DNA of 44,273 nucleotides, from positions 1-44,273 of IMG/VR virus record IMGVR_UViG_3300044568_000742; one strand, written 5' to 3'. Made by a program: the position numbers and the translations under genes. The notes beneath the pieces were generated by a model. That model saw only the letters and a list, made by a program, of their open reading frames with translations. It did no database searches and was not told the DNA's origin. Source of the DNA: a virus. Shown here in pieces: positions 7,987-15,822 of the stretch (within the stretch, counting starts at the first letter, position 1; the number at the start of each line of letters is the position of its first letter).

Positions 7987-8460
7987 GTGGCAACTGTAAA
8001 CAAAGACTTTAAGGTAAAGCACGGGTTAGATGTAACCCAAGGCGGAACTTTCGGGGGAACTGTAACAGTTGCCACTCCTACTGAAAATACACATGCAGTA
8101 ACAAAACTATATGTAGATAACTTACTAGGATCGGCAACTCCAATTGTTCCTACTGAATCATCTGCCCCAGTTTCTCCAGTAGATGGACAGCTATGGTTTG
8201 ATACAGTATCACAACATCTATCTATTTATTCTACTGATGCTGCTGAATGGATTATGATTGCTACATTTGCTGATACCGCTGATCTTAGACAACACATTCA
8301 CGATACAGCAATTGATGGAACTGGACTAATTGTTTCTATATTCCAAGATGCAGGGTTTTATGATTCAATCTTTACATCTACAGAAATTGCTGGGTTTTAT
8401 GATTCAGCATACTGGAATAATAGTTACGACGGCGGAAGTCCATTAGATAATTTTAGTTAA
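7987..8460 (+). CDS. Fibre-associated protein with shared N-terminal anchor
   Basis: A 157-residue protein starting at GTG (AGAGG is 6-10 bases upstream). Its first 15 residues (VNKDFKVKHGLDVTQG) are nearly those of the 6186 fibre, pointing to the same docking site. Then come a TENTHAVTKLYVDNLL segment typical of fibre junctions, a SAPVSPVDGQLWFDT motif, and a Tyr/Asp-rich C-terminus with a repeated AGFYDS element. It is likely a secondary fibre or an adaptor onto which the next fibre assembles. Confidence 0.6.
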   Translation: MATVNKDFKVKHGLDVTQGGTFGGTVTVATPTENTHAVTKLYVDNLLGSATPIVPTESSAPVSPVDGQLWFDTVSQHLSIYSTDAAEWIMIATFADTADLRQHIHDTAIDGTGLIVSIFQDAGFYDSIFTSTEIAGFYDSAYWNNSYDGGSPLDNFS

Positions 8461-8466
8461 TTATCT

Positions 8467-8500
8467 GATATAATAGATAAAGGTCTGGGAGGACAAAAAT
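8467..8500 (+). promoter_or_regulatory. Extended -10 promoter plus Shine-Dalgarno
   Basis: TGATATAAT (hexamer 8469-8474), then GGGAGG at about 8488, and the ATG at 8501. It starts the second large fibre gene. Confidence 0.55.
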
Positions 8501-10573
8501 ATGGCAACAAGAATGCAACAGCGTAGGGGTACTGCAGCACAGTGGATCTCTACTAACAGTGGCAACGGTCCTATCCTAAACGCAGGAGAAATCGGGTACG
8601 AAACCGATACAAACAAATTTAAAATTGGTGATGGTACAAATCACTGGCTAAACCTTGACTACTTTATTGATGCTAATTCAACAGCAAATCCATCATTTGG
8701 TTCAAGCATTACATTTGAAGGTGCAACTGCAAATAATTTTGAAACTACGGTTTCGGTAACTGATCCAACAGATGATCGCACTATTACTTTGCCAGATGCT
8801 ACAGGAACAGTAGTTCTTGCCGATGCCAGCGGTAACGTAACAGTATCAGGAGACTTAACAGTATCAGGAACAACCACTATTATTAATAGTACAGTTCTTG
8901 AAGTTCAAACTGAAGTTAAGTTTGAAGGCGCTACAGCAAATGGATTTGAGACAAGTCTTAAGGTTGTAGATCCAACAGCAGACAGAGACATAACATTTCC
9001 AGATGCTACTGGAACAGTTGCCTTACTTGATGCTACTCAAACACTATCTAATAAGACAATTAATTTAACTTCAAATACATTAAACACTACTCTTGCTCAA
9101 TTAAATACAGCGGTATCTGATGCCGATGTTGCTTCACTTGCTGGATCAGAAACCCTTACTAATAAAACTTTAACATCTCCAAAAATTAACGAAGATGTTA
9201 TTTTATCAGCAACAGCCACAGAGCTAAATGTTCTTGATGGGATTACTTCATCTACAGCTGAGCTAAATATTCTTGATGGTGTTACAGCAACAGCAGCACA
9301 AATAAATGTTCTTGCATCTTTGACTTCATCTGCAACAGAATTAAACATTCTTGATGGTGTTACAGCTACCACAGCAGAGTTAAATAAGCTTGCTGGAGTT
9401 ACTGCAACTTCAGCTGAAATTAATACTTTAGCTGGACTTACGTCTACCGCTGCAGAATTAAACATTCTTGACGGTGCGCTTCTATCTGTAACTGAACTTA
9501 ACTATGTAGACGGTGTAACTTCATCTATTCAAACACAGTTAAATAATAAGCAAGCAGTAGTCGCTAATGTTTCAGATACTGAAATTGGATACCTAGATGG
9601 CGTTACTTCAGCTATTCAAACACAAATAAATGGCAAGCAAGCAACTGTTGCTAACGTATCAGATGTTGAAATTGGATATCTTGATGGTGTTACTTCAAGC
9701 ATTCAAACACAGCTAGATGATAAATCAACTGCTTCTAAGACTGAAACACTTACAAATAAAACTCTTACATCACCAGTAATTAACACACCTACTGGAATTA
9801 CTAAATCTGATGTTGGCCTTGCAAATGTTGATAACACAACAGATGCTAACAAGCCAGTATCAACTGCTGCTCAAACAGCACTTGACCTAAAGGCAAATCT
9901 TGCAAATCCTACATTTACAGGGACAGTAAACGCAGCAGACCTTACTCTTTCTGGAAACTTAACAGTTAACGGAACTACAACAAACCTTAACTCAACTAAC
10001 CTTGTTATTGAAGACAAAAATATTGTTCTTGGAGACACAGGAACCCCTACTGATACCACTGCAGACGGTGGCGGAATTACACTTAAGGGCGCAACTGATA
10101 AAACCTTTAACTGGGTAGATGCAACAGATTCTTGGACTTCTTCAGAGCACATCAACCTTGCTTCAGGAAAAGACCTAAAGGTAAATGGAACTGCAGTTAT
10201 TAGCTCAACTGCTGGTGGATTTATATTTACTGATGGCACACAGACAAAAGAAGGAACTCCTTCTCGTACACCAATTATTCAAAAGACAGACTCTTATACA
10301 CTGTCAGCATTAACTGAAAGAGATTCACTAATTGAAGTTGCAAAAGGATCTGCAGCAACAATTACAATTCCACTAAACTCAGCAGTAGCCTTTCCAGTTG
10401 GAACCTCAATTGATGTCCTTCAAACCTCAACAGGTCAGGTAACAATTGCAGGAGATGCTGGAGTAACAGTAAACTCAACACCAGGATTAAAACTAAGAAC
10501 ACAATGGTCAACTGCAACTCTTTTCAAGAGAGCAACAAACACTTGGGTTGTTTACGGCGATCTAACAGCGTAA
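8501..10573 (+). CDS. Large tail fibre with Mtd-like N-terminal domain
   Basis: A 690-residue protein. Residues ~5-55 (MQQRRGTAAQWIS...LNAGEIGYETDTNKFKIGDG) match the N-terminal domain of major tropism determinant-type fibres. Residues 239-342 are eight 13-residue TAELNILDGVTAT-like repeats. Then come GYLDGVTSAIQTQ repeats, TLTNKTLTSP motifs and an NLTVNGTT...DGGGITLKGATDKTF module shared with the 6186 fibre. The final ~95 residues form the cap shared with the 2307 product. It is probably the main receptor-binding fibre or its shaft. I see no reverse transcriptase or template repeat, so there is no sign of a diversity-generating system. Confidence 0.75.
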   Translation: MATRMQQRRGTAAQWISTNSGNGPILNAGEIGYETDTNKFKIGDGTNHWLNLDYFIDANSTANPSFGSSITFEGATANNFETTVSVTDPTDDRTITLPDATGTVVLADASGNVTVSGDLTVSGTTTIINSTVLEVQTEVKFEGATANGFETSLKVVDPTADRDITFPDATGTVALLDATQTLSNKTINLTSNTLNTTLAQLNTAVSDADVASLAGSETLTNKTLTSPKINEDVILSATATELNVLDGITSSTAELNILDGVTATAAQINVLASLTSSATELNILDGVTATTAELNKLAGVTATSAEINTLAGLTSTAAELNILDGALLSVTELNYVDGVTSSIQTQLNNKQAVVANVSDTEIGYLDGVTSAIQTQINGKQATVANVSDVEIGYLDGVTSSIQTQLDDKSTASKTETLTNKTLTSPVINTPTGITKSDVGLANVDNTTDANKPVSTAAQTALDLKANLANPTFTGTVNAADLTLSGNLTVNGTTTNLNSTNLVIEDKNIVLGDTGTPTDTTADGGGITLKGATDKTFNWVDATDSWTSSEHINLASGKDLKVNGTAVISSTAGGFIFTDGTQTKEGTPSRTPIIQKTDSYTLSALTERDSLIEVAKGSAATITIPLNSAVAFPVGTSIDVLQTSTGQVTIAGDAGVTVNSTPGLKLRTQWSTATLFKRATNTWVVYGDLTA
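9215..9526 (+). repeat. Eight 39-base units encoding a 13-residue repeat
   Basis: In-frame, gap-free units of the type TAELNILDGVTAT (eight copies; copies 3, 5 and 6 diverge at the LDG positions). A helical or beta-solenoid shaft element within the fibre at 8501. Confidence 0.85.
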
Positions 10574-10587
10574 TAAGGGGAATATAA

Positions 10588-11547
10588 ATGGCTAAGAAGA
10601 CGGGTAAACGTTCATCTGCATCAAATGACTTTTTAGAGCCATTAGCGCCAACAAGCGTAACTGCAACAAACGTAGGAACAGGCAGAGCGTTTAACAATGG
10701 CGCAGCCACAGTTACATTTTCTTTGCCTGCGCTATCCCCTGCTGCTACATCATTTACTGTAACCTCGTCTCCTGGCGGATATACTGGAACTGGGTCATCT
10801 TCTCCAATTACAGTCACAGGTTTGCAATCTAACACGGCCTACACGTTTACTGCAACAGCGACTAATGCTGCTGGAACATCTGCAGCCTCATCTGCTTCAA
10901 GTTCAATTACAGCTACAACAGTTCCTGCAACCATGTCTGCCCCAACACCTACTGCTGGTGTTAATCAAAACTCTATTGCCTTCTCAGCCCCCGCAACTGG
11001 TGGTAGCGCAATTACTGGGTTTACTGTAACAGGATCTGACGGTACTTCTGGAACAGGTGCTACTTCTCCAATTCTTATTAATGATACCGCTGGAACAGCT
11101 CAAACTTATACAGTCACAGCAACTAATGCTAATGGTACAAGCGTTGCTTCTGCTGCGTCTGGATCAGTTACTACATTATCTCCATTCTTTCCTCCTTTCT
11201 TTCCCCCATTCTTTCCGTTCTTCCCACCTTTCTTCCCACCGTTTTTTCCTTTCTTCCCGTTCTTCCCACCGTTTTTCCCACCATTCTTCCCGTTCTTCCC
11301 ACCATTCTTCCCTCCATTCTTCCCACCTTTCTTCCCGTTCTTCCCACCTTTCTTCCCGTTCTTCCCACCGTTCTTCCCACCATTCTTCCCACCATTCTTC
11401 CCAAGCTTCTCAAGTTGTTCAACAGCTGGTAACTATTGTGGAGCCGACGCAGGTGGTGCCCCATGCTGTGGAGGAGCAGGCTCATGTGATTTCTTTTCTT
11501 GTTTTGGAATAACAGGTTATGCTTGCGGTGGCAATAATTTCTGTTAA
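10588..11547 (+). CDS. FN3-like protein with long Phe/Pro tract and Cys-rich cap
   Basis: A 319-residue protein. Residues ~16-105 and ~108-198 are two FN3-like domains (SPAATSFTVTSSPGGYTGTG and GLQSNTAYTFTATATNAAG motifs). Residues 200-272 consist only of Phe and Pro in FFPP/FFP units. Residues 273-319 contain eight Cys (277, 284, 293, 294, 300, 305, 313 and the C-terminal 319) among Gly/Ala/Ser. The C-C-CC-C-C order resembles disulfide-knotted mini-proteins. The leading KKTGKRSSAS is basic. I see no signal peptide, so it is more likely a virion component than a secreted protein. Function is unknown; a host-surface binding or membrane-active tip is possible. Confidence 0.6.
   Translation: MAKKTGKRSSASNDFLEPLAPTSVTATNVGTGRAFNNGAATVTFSLPALSPAATSFTVTSSPGGYTGTGSSSPITVTGLQSNTAYTFTATATNAAGTSAASSASSSITATTVPATMSAPTPTAGVNQNSIAFSAPATGGSAITGFTVTGSDGTSGTGATSPILINDTAGTAQTYTVTATNANGTSVASAASGSVTTLSPFFPPFFPPFFPFFPPFFPPFFPFFPFFPPFFPPFFPFFPPFFPPFFPPFFPFFPPFFPFFPPFFPPFFPPFFPSFSSCSTAGNYCGADAGGAPCCGGAGSCDFFSCFGITGYACGGNNFC
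11185..11403 (+). repeat. Long FFPP/FFP-encoding tandem repeat
   Basis: 73 codons, all Phe (TTC or TTT) or Pro, in mixed 12-base FFPP and 9-base FFP units. It is a longer homologue of the tract at 3401-3493. Unit order is irregular, consistent with repeated unequal recombination. Confidence 0.9.
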
Positions 11548-11549
11548 AA

Positions 11550-11578
11550 TTGTTAAAAAGTAATAACTATGATATAGT
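11550..11578 (+). promoter_or_regulatory. Promoter of the small-gene pair at 11608
   Basis: TTGTTA (11550-11555), 17-base spacer, TATAGT (11573-11578). A GGAG lies before the ATG at 11608. Confidence 0.5.
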
Positions 11579-11607
11579 TAATACATTAAATAGAATATGG
11601 AGTTGAT

Positions 11608-11940
11608 ATGTTAATAACTGAAGGACTTGTAAAAAAGGGTAAAGTAATAGCTTTTATTTCTGATGGCATTGTAGAATATGTATTACATTCTGTACCACCT
11701 TTGCCAGAAATTCTTGCTCAAGGATACACTTTTGTAGATAATACACAAGACTACCCAGACTTACCTTTAGGTAAGTTTAAAATTGAATTAACTAGCACAG
11801 AAGGCATAGTTTTGCCAATTTTATCAGATGAAGCTACTTATTCTGTTTTAAAAAGCAATCTTTTGGCAGTAGAAGTTCCAGAAGGATTAGAAGTTAGAAT
11901 GGGTTGGAAATACCAAGATTCTGTCTTCTCTCAAGATTAA
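11608..11940 (+). CDS. Unknown 110-residue protein
   Basis: I do not recognise the family. The protein is acidic and strand-rich, with a hydrophobic opening (LVKKGKVIAFISDGIVEYVLH) and a Pro-rich turn, no Cys and no membrane segment. It is preceded by a promoter and GGAG. The next gene begins 2 bases after its stop, so the two are co-transcribed at the head of the oxygenase region. It may be a small structural or accessory factor. Confidence 0.55.
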   Translation: MLITEGLVKKGKVIAFISDGIVEYVLHSVPPLPEILAQGYTFVDNTQDYPDLPLGKFKIELTSTEGIVLPILSDEATYSVLKSNLLAVEVPEGLEVRMGWKYQDSVFSQD

Positions 11941-11942
11941 AC

Positions 11943-12203
11943 ATGTCTGAAAAAACTCCTTGGGAAATATATAAAGAAAAAAACAAAGATATGGTTGAAC
12001 ACCTATCTAAAACTGTAAAACCTTGGGATATGATTAATCCTAATGCTGAAAGAGCAGATGAATCTTTATCAAATAAAAGGTATGATATTTGTAAATCATG
12101 CCCAGAGTTAATTAAGTTAACTAAACAATGTAAAAAATGTGGTTGTTTTATGGCAGCTAAAACTAAACTTCTTAGCGCTACTTGTCCTTTAGATAAGTGG
12201 TAG
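11943..12203 (+). CDS. Small six-Cys zinc-binding-like phage protein (DUF6171-like)
   Basis: 86 residues from the ATG at 11943. The C-terminal half has Cys at 50, 53, 63, 66, 68 and 81 in the pattern CxxC...CxxCGC...C, ending CPLDKW. This arrangement (ICKSCPELIKLTKQCKKCGC) is, from memory, that of the DUF6171-like proteins found in many T4-like and environmental phages. Metal binding, probably zinc, is likely; the molecular role is unknown. The N-terminal half is charged and helical (TPWEIYKEKNKDMVEHL). It lies just upstream of the oxygenase operon. Confidence 0.65.
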   Translation: MSEKTPWEIYKEKNKDMVEHLSKTVKPWDMINPNAERADESLSNKRYDICKSCPELIKLTKQCKKCGCFMAAKTKLLSATCPLDKW

Positions 12204-12216
12204 CACTAGCCTTATT

Positions 12217-12246
12217 TTGCTTTAAATAGCTTTTTCATGCTATAAT
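12217..12246 (+). promoter_or_regulatory. Strong promoter of the oxygenase operon
   Basis: TTGCTT (12217-12222), 18-base spacer, TATAAT (12241-12246), the same -35 and spacing as the lysozyme promoter. A GATGGGGA ribosome-binding stretch follows before the ATG at 12276. Confidence 0.7.
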
Positions 12247-12275
12247 AAATTATAACCTTAAAAGATGGGGATCTT

Positions 12276-12986
12276 ATGGATATTTATGATGAAAATGAAA
12301 ATCATTGGTTTACAAAAGACAGGTCTGAAACAGTTTCAGGTAGAGTTGAAAGATTAATGCCTCAAATCAATATTTCTATTAGTAATCCAGGATTAGGACT
12401 AAACATTTATCATAATGTTTTTTCTAAAGATGATTCAGAAAGATATATTAATACGCTTGAGCACAATCTTTCAGGAGATAAAAAATATAAGTGGTCAGAA
12501 GCTAAAGTTACAAACTCTGATGCCCCAATTAAAAAAGCAAGAGATTGTGTAGACTTTAAATATAAGCAAGAAAATCTTGGGCCAAGAGATGAATCTAATC
12601 AAGACTTAATTGATCTTCATGAAGAGATTTACCAAAAGCTAAAAATGTGTGTAGACGACTATGCTCATTATTGGGGAATTAATGTTACATATTACGAAGC
12701 ATTTAACTTTGTAAAGTATGAGGGTGAAGGAACTCACTTTAATATTCATGCTGATCATGGCCCTGCTTATAATTGTACAGTCTCTGCTGTTATCTATATT
12801 AATGATGATTATGAAGGCGGAGAGATTAAGTTTCCAAGATTAGATAATTTTGTTCATACTCCAAAAGTTGGAGATATAGCTATATTCCCTTCAAACTATA
12901 TTTATGAACATGCTTCTTTGCCAATGAAAACAGGAACAAAATATTGTGTTGTTATTATGACAGACATAAACGAGCTGAGCCATTAA
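12276..12986 (+). CDS. 2OG-Fe(II) dioxygenase 1, prolyl-4-hydroxylase type
   Basis: 236 residues. The double-stranded beta-helix core spans ~130-236. The iron ligands are His158 and Asp160 (HAD) and His212; Lys222, ten residues after the distal His, should bind the 2-oxoglutarate carboxylate as in P4H enzymes. The signature INDDYEGGEIKF is at ~175-186. Its closest relative here is the gene at 13767 (shared EAFNF.KY...H..H.DHG...NCTVS). It is the first gene of the operon and overlaps the next by TAATG. It should hydroxylate a peptide side chain or small molecule using O2. The substrate is unknown; the family's usual substrates include proline in proteins. Confidence 0.85.
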   Translation: MDIYDENENHWFTKDRSETVSGRVERLMPQINISISNPGLGLNIYHNVFSKDDSERYINTLEHNLSGDKKYKWSEAKVTNSDAPIKKARDCVDFKYKQENLGPRDESNQDLIDLHEEIYQKLKMCVDDYAHYWGINVTYYEAFNFVKYEGEGTHFNIHADHGPAYNCTVSAVIYINDDYEGGEIKFPRLDNFVHTPKVGDIAIFPSNYIYEHASLPMKTGTKYCVVIMTDINELSH

Positions 12987-13756
12987 TGAATAAGTTGGCA
13001 ATCTTTAGATCTTTTAGGCCTTGGCTAAATAAGGATAGTGTTTCTGTTCCAGCACCAACACAGAATGTTATTCCTCAATGGTATAAGGATGCAGACAGAT
13101 TTGCAAAAAATCCAATGAACAATGAATATTATAATGCACCAAAAGAAACTTGCCCTTTTCCAAAAGACGGTACAGTAGATGACTATGGAAAAATTCCTAC
13201 ATGGAAAGCATGTCCTGCAATCATGGATGCATTTTCAACTGGATATGTTTTTAAAACTCCTTGCGATTTAATATTTTCTAAAAACGTACAAGGAGTTATT
13301 GGTGTAAAGATTGAAGATAGTAGATATCAAGATTTCTGTACTCAAAGACCACCGATGCCACAGTTTGAGCATCCAAAAGGATTCTATGAGCACCATTTTG
13401 CTTGGTCTTCTGATTGGGGGCTAGAGTTACCAGAAGGATATAGTGCTTTGTTTATGACACCAATGAATAGATTTGATCTGCCATTTTTAAACACAACAGG
13501 AATTGTTGACTCAGATAAGGTTCATTTGCTTGGAAGCTTTCCATTCTTTATTGCAGAAGGTTGGGAAGGAACAATTCTAGCAGGCACTCCATACCTACAA
13601 GTCTTACCATTTAAAAGAGAAAACTGGAAAAGTGAAGTAGAGATATTAGGACAGGCTGAGATTTATGATAAAATGTTTAACAACATGAAGTTTTATAGAC
13701 AGCCTGATGGCGGAGTATATAAAAATAAAGTTTGGTCAAGAAGAGAATACAAATAA
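12986..13756 (+). CDS. DUF6065-like beta-sandwich protein, copy 1
   Basis: 256 residues from the ATG overlapping the upstream stop; an earlier in-frame codon at 12944 lies inside the previous gene. The N-terminus has NVIPQWYKDADRF, a motif common in phage proteins of unknown function. The second half has GYSALFMTPMNRFDLPF, an AEGWEGTILAGTPYLQVLPF strand pair and a helical tail. The GTP.L..LP strand and the preceding domain layout resemble the gene at 14423, which I relate to DUF6065, so I infer a distant homologue with a cupin-like barrel. Function unknown. It sits directly between two oxygenases. Confidence 0.55.
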   Translation: MNKLAIFRSFRPWLNKDSVSVPAPTQNVIPQWYKDADRFAKNPMNNEYYNAPKETCPFPKDGTVDDYGKIPTWKACPAIMDAFSTGYVFKTPCDLIFSKNVQGVIGVKIEDSRYQDFCTQRPPMPQFEHPKGFYEHHFAWSSDWGLELPEGYSALFMTPMNRFDLPFLNTTGIVDSDKVHLLGSFPFFIAEGWEGTILAGTPYLQVLPFKRENWKSEVEILGQAEIYDKMFNNMKFYRQPDGGVYKNKVWSRREYK

Positions 13757-13766
13757 GGAGAATAGA

Positions 13767-14423
13767 ATGGAAACATGGACAGAAAAAATAGACCTTGGTA
13801 ATGGAATCTTTTGTTACAAGGGTGTAATTAAAAAAGAAATTGATGTAATAAAAAGACTTGAAGATAATCTTAAGCCAGAAGGAGATACCACTGGGTACAG
13901 CTGGCAACCTGCGTATGTAGGATACAAACAACTAATGCCAGACTATAGAGATTGTAATGATTTTAAGTTTAAGAAAACAGATATTGAAAATGATAAAAGT
14001 CAAGTCAGTCTAAACCTTCAATCACTTTGGCAAGATCTTTATGATGTAAAATTACCAGCAGTAGAAGATTATTGCAGAATGTACAATATTCATAATTTGA
14101 AATATTGGGAAGCTTTTAATTTTATTAAATATGGTCAAGGTCAACACTTTATGGAACATCACGATCATGGGTTTTCTTATAATTGTACTGTTTCTTTAGT
14201 TTCATATGTTAATGATGACTATGAGGGCGGAGAACTTTTCTTTAGACTACAGAACCTAAAAGTCAAAGCAGAGGCTGGGGATTTGTTTATTTTCCCATCA
14301 AACTTTATGTATCCACATCAAGCCATGCCAGTAACTTCTGGAACTAAATATTCTATTGTAACAATGCTTGATTACAGTAAAAAGTTTCACACTCCAGAAA
14401 TGTATAGTGCAGAGGCAGACTAA
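13767..14423 (+). CDS. 2OG-Fe(II) dioxygenase 2, prolyl-4-hydroxylase type
   Basis: 218 residues from the ATG at 13767, with a good AAGGAG 7-12 bases upstream; an upstream in-frame codon at 13707 would overlap the previous gene. The iron ligands are His131, Asp133 and His184, and Lys194 is the 2OG-binding residue. VNDDYEGGELFF at ~148-159 is the conserved core strand. It shares more with oxygenase 1 than with the others (EAFNFIKYG...H.DHGFSYNCTVS), so the two are probably a duplication. The N-terminal ~100 residues differ between the copies, which suggests different substrates. Confidence 0.85.
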   Translation: METWTEKIDLGNGIFCYKGVIKKEIDVIKRLEDNLKPEGDTTGYSWQPAYVGYKQLMPDYRDCNDFKFKKTDIENDKSQVSLNLQSLWQDLYDVKLPAVEDYCRMYNIHNLKYWEAFNFIKYGQGQHFMEHHDHGFSYNCTVSLVSYVNDDYEGGELFFRLQNLKVKAEAGDLFIFPSNFMYPHQAMPVTSGTKYSIVTMLDYSKKFHTPEMYSAEAD

Positions 14424-15139
14424 TGTTTAATATCTCAGTTGAAAAAACACAGGGGGCTTTGTTTGATATTCAGCCCATGTCAATTAAAAGAGACTGGATG
14501 GATGTAACATCAGAAGGCCATGCTTATAGATGTTTTCCAGTAACCCAATCAAACGTAATTGGCTGGAGTCTTTCTTGTGTAGAAGATATTGAGTTTATTT
14601 GGGATGGAGTTAATGATCAAACTCCAGATCGTGTTGAAATATTCAGCCCATCGGGAGCATATTCTGGAAGAGGTCAATCTTCTATAAGTTTAAATACGGG
14701 TTTAGTTTTTAGAACAGACAAAGATGTAAGTATTTTTACTATTAATCCAGTAAATTATTTTAGCAATGAGTTTGAAACAATGTCATCATTAATGAGCACA
14801 TCTTTTTATGACAATCCTCTGCCTTTAGCTATTAAAGCAAAAGTAGCAAACAAAAGAGTGGTTATCAAAGCTGGAACCCCAGTTGCTACAATAATTCCTA
14901 TATCTTTGTCAAATTTAAACGGTACAAATATTGAAATTGTTAAATACCAAGACAATGATAGAACAAGATTAGAAGCCAATATGTCCTATGGAAATGCTGC
15001 ACAAGAAATAAATAAAACTGGGAAATGGACAGACTGGTATAGAGATGCGGTAAATGAAAACAAAGAATCTCAAGGTTCACATGAGGTAAAAACATTAAAA
15101 CTAAGCGTAACAGACAATACGAAGGGTGATATAATATAA
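14423..15139 (+). CDS. DUF6065-like beta-sandwich protein, copy 2
   Basis: 238 residues, beginning at the TAATG overlap. Residues ~19-70 (SIKRDWMDVT, YRCFPV, VIGWSL, IEFIWDG) match the pattern I remember for DUF6065 proteins, whose members open RDWMD...YRC.P. and contain GW. The later KAGTPVATIIPI strand also fits. DUF6065 has no established biochemistry; a cupin-like fold is likely and a metal-binding role is possible but not shown. The gene follows oxygenase 2 as copy 1 follows oxygenase 1. The promoter of the next gene lies in its last codons. Confidence 0.6.
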   Translation: MFNISVEKTQGALFDIQPMSIKRDWMDVTSEGHAYRCFPVTQSNVIGWSLSCVEDIEFIWDGVNDQTPDRVEIFSPSGAYSGRGQSSISLNTGLVFRTDKDVSIFTINPVNYFSNEFETMSSLMSTSFYDNPLPLAIKAKVANKRVVIKAGTPVATIIPISLSNLNGTNIEIVKYQDNDRTRLEANMSYGNAAQEINKTGKWTDWYRDAVNENKESQGSHEVKTLKLSVTDNTKGDII

Positions 15140-15141
15140 AT
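15128..15141 (+). promoter_or_regulatory. Internal leaderless promoter inside the operon
   Basis: TGATATAAT (hexamer 15130-15135) lies in the last codons of the previous gene, and the ATG at 15142 is 6 bases on, with no Shine-Dalgarno. Oxygenases 3-7 could therefore be expressed apart from 1-2. Confidence 0.6.
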
Positions 15142-15822
15142 ATGGAACAAAATAAAGACTCATATACAGTAGTTAAAAGAACACCGTCTATAACTCCATC
15201 TGGGTGGTTTGGGGATAGCAAAGACATGATTGTTGAGCTAGAAAACTTTATGACGCAGGAAGAGATAGAGTTTTTAGAAAAAGCTGCCAAATCTTTAACA
15301 ATTTGGGATGTAACCGAAAGCCATGTAAATGAAAATGGAACTGTTACCTATGATTCAGATTATTGGAAGGATAGAGTTGCAACTCAGCCAACCTTAGACA
15401 AGAATGATCCTAAAATATCACCAATAGTTGCTGGCCTATTTCAAAGATTAAAACCAATTGTAGAAGAGTTTTATAAAGTAGAAGTTCACCCAACTGGAAC
15501 AACCATTGTTAAGTGGCTTCCTGGACAATTTCAAAAACCTCATGCAGATAAAGAATTACATGAAGGCCCAGATGCTGGAACTCCAAACGATTTTCCCAAC
15601 TATGATCTTTCTAGTTTGTTTTATTTAAATGACGACTACGAAGGTGGAGAACTATACTTCCCACTACAAGGTGTGCAGTTTAAACCTAAAAAAGGTGCTG
15701 CTTACTTTTTCCCAGGGGATAAAAATTATATTCATGGAGTTACTGAGATTAAGAGTGGCATAAGATTTACATGTCCATTTTTTTGGGAGATTAAAAAACA
15801 TACGGGGGAGAGACAACCATGA
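15142..15822 (+). CDS. 2OG-Fe(II) dioxygenase 3
   Basis: 226 residues. The iron ligands are His134 and Asp136 (KPHADKELHEG) and His198 (YIHGV). The 2OG residue is Arg208 (SGIRFT), so this paralogue uses Arg where 1 and 2 use Lys. LNDDYEGGELYFP at ~162-174 is the core strand. A longer lid (residues ~137-155, EGPDAGTPNDFPNYD) between HxD and the core strand suggests a different substrate pocket. Its stop overlaps the next start by ATGA. It may be expressed from its own leaderless promoter. Confidence 0.85.
   Translation: MEQNKDSYTVVKRTPSITPSGWFGDSKDMIVELENFMTQEEIEFLEKAAKSLTIWDVTESHVNENGTVTYDSDYWKDRVATQPTLDKNDPKISPIVAGLFQRLKPIVEEFYKVEVHPTGTTIVKWLPGQFQKPHADKELHEGPDAGTPNDFPNYDLSSLFYLNDDYEGGELYFPLQGVQFKPKKGAAYFFPGDKNYIHGVTEIKSGIRFTCPFFWEIKKHTGERQP

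Noticed and set aside
9215-9526. CRISPR array
   Set aside because: The 39-base period is an in-frame protein repeat without spacers of distinct sequence.
8501-10573. Diversity-generating retroelement target because of the Mtd-like N-terminus
   Set aside because: No reverse transcriptase, template repeat or variable C-type lectin end occurs in the window. Only the N-terminal domain is Mtd-like.
11171-11512. Overlapping plus- and minus-strand open frames within the FFPP tract
   Set aside because: They are low-complexity Ser/His/Leu or Arg/Gly readings of the same repeat in other frames.
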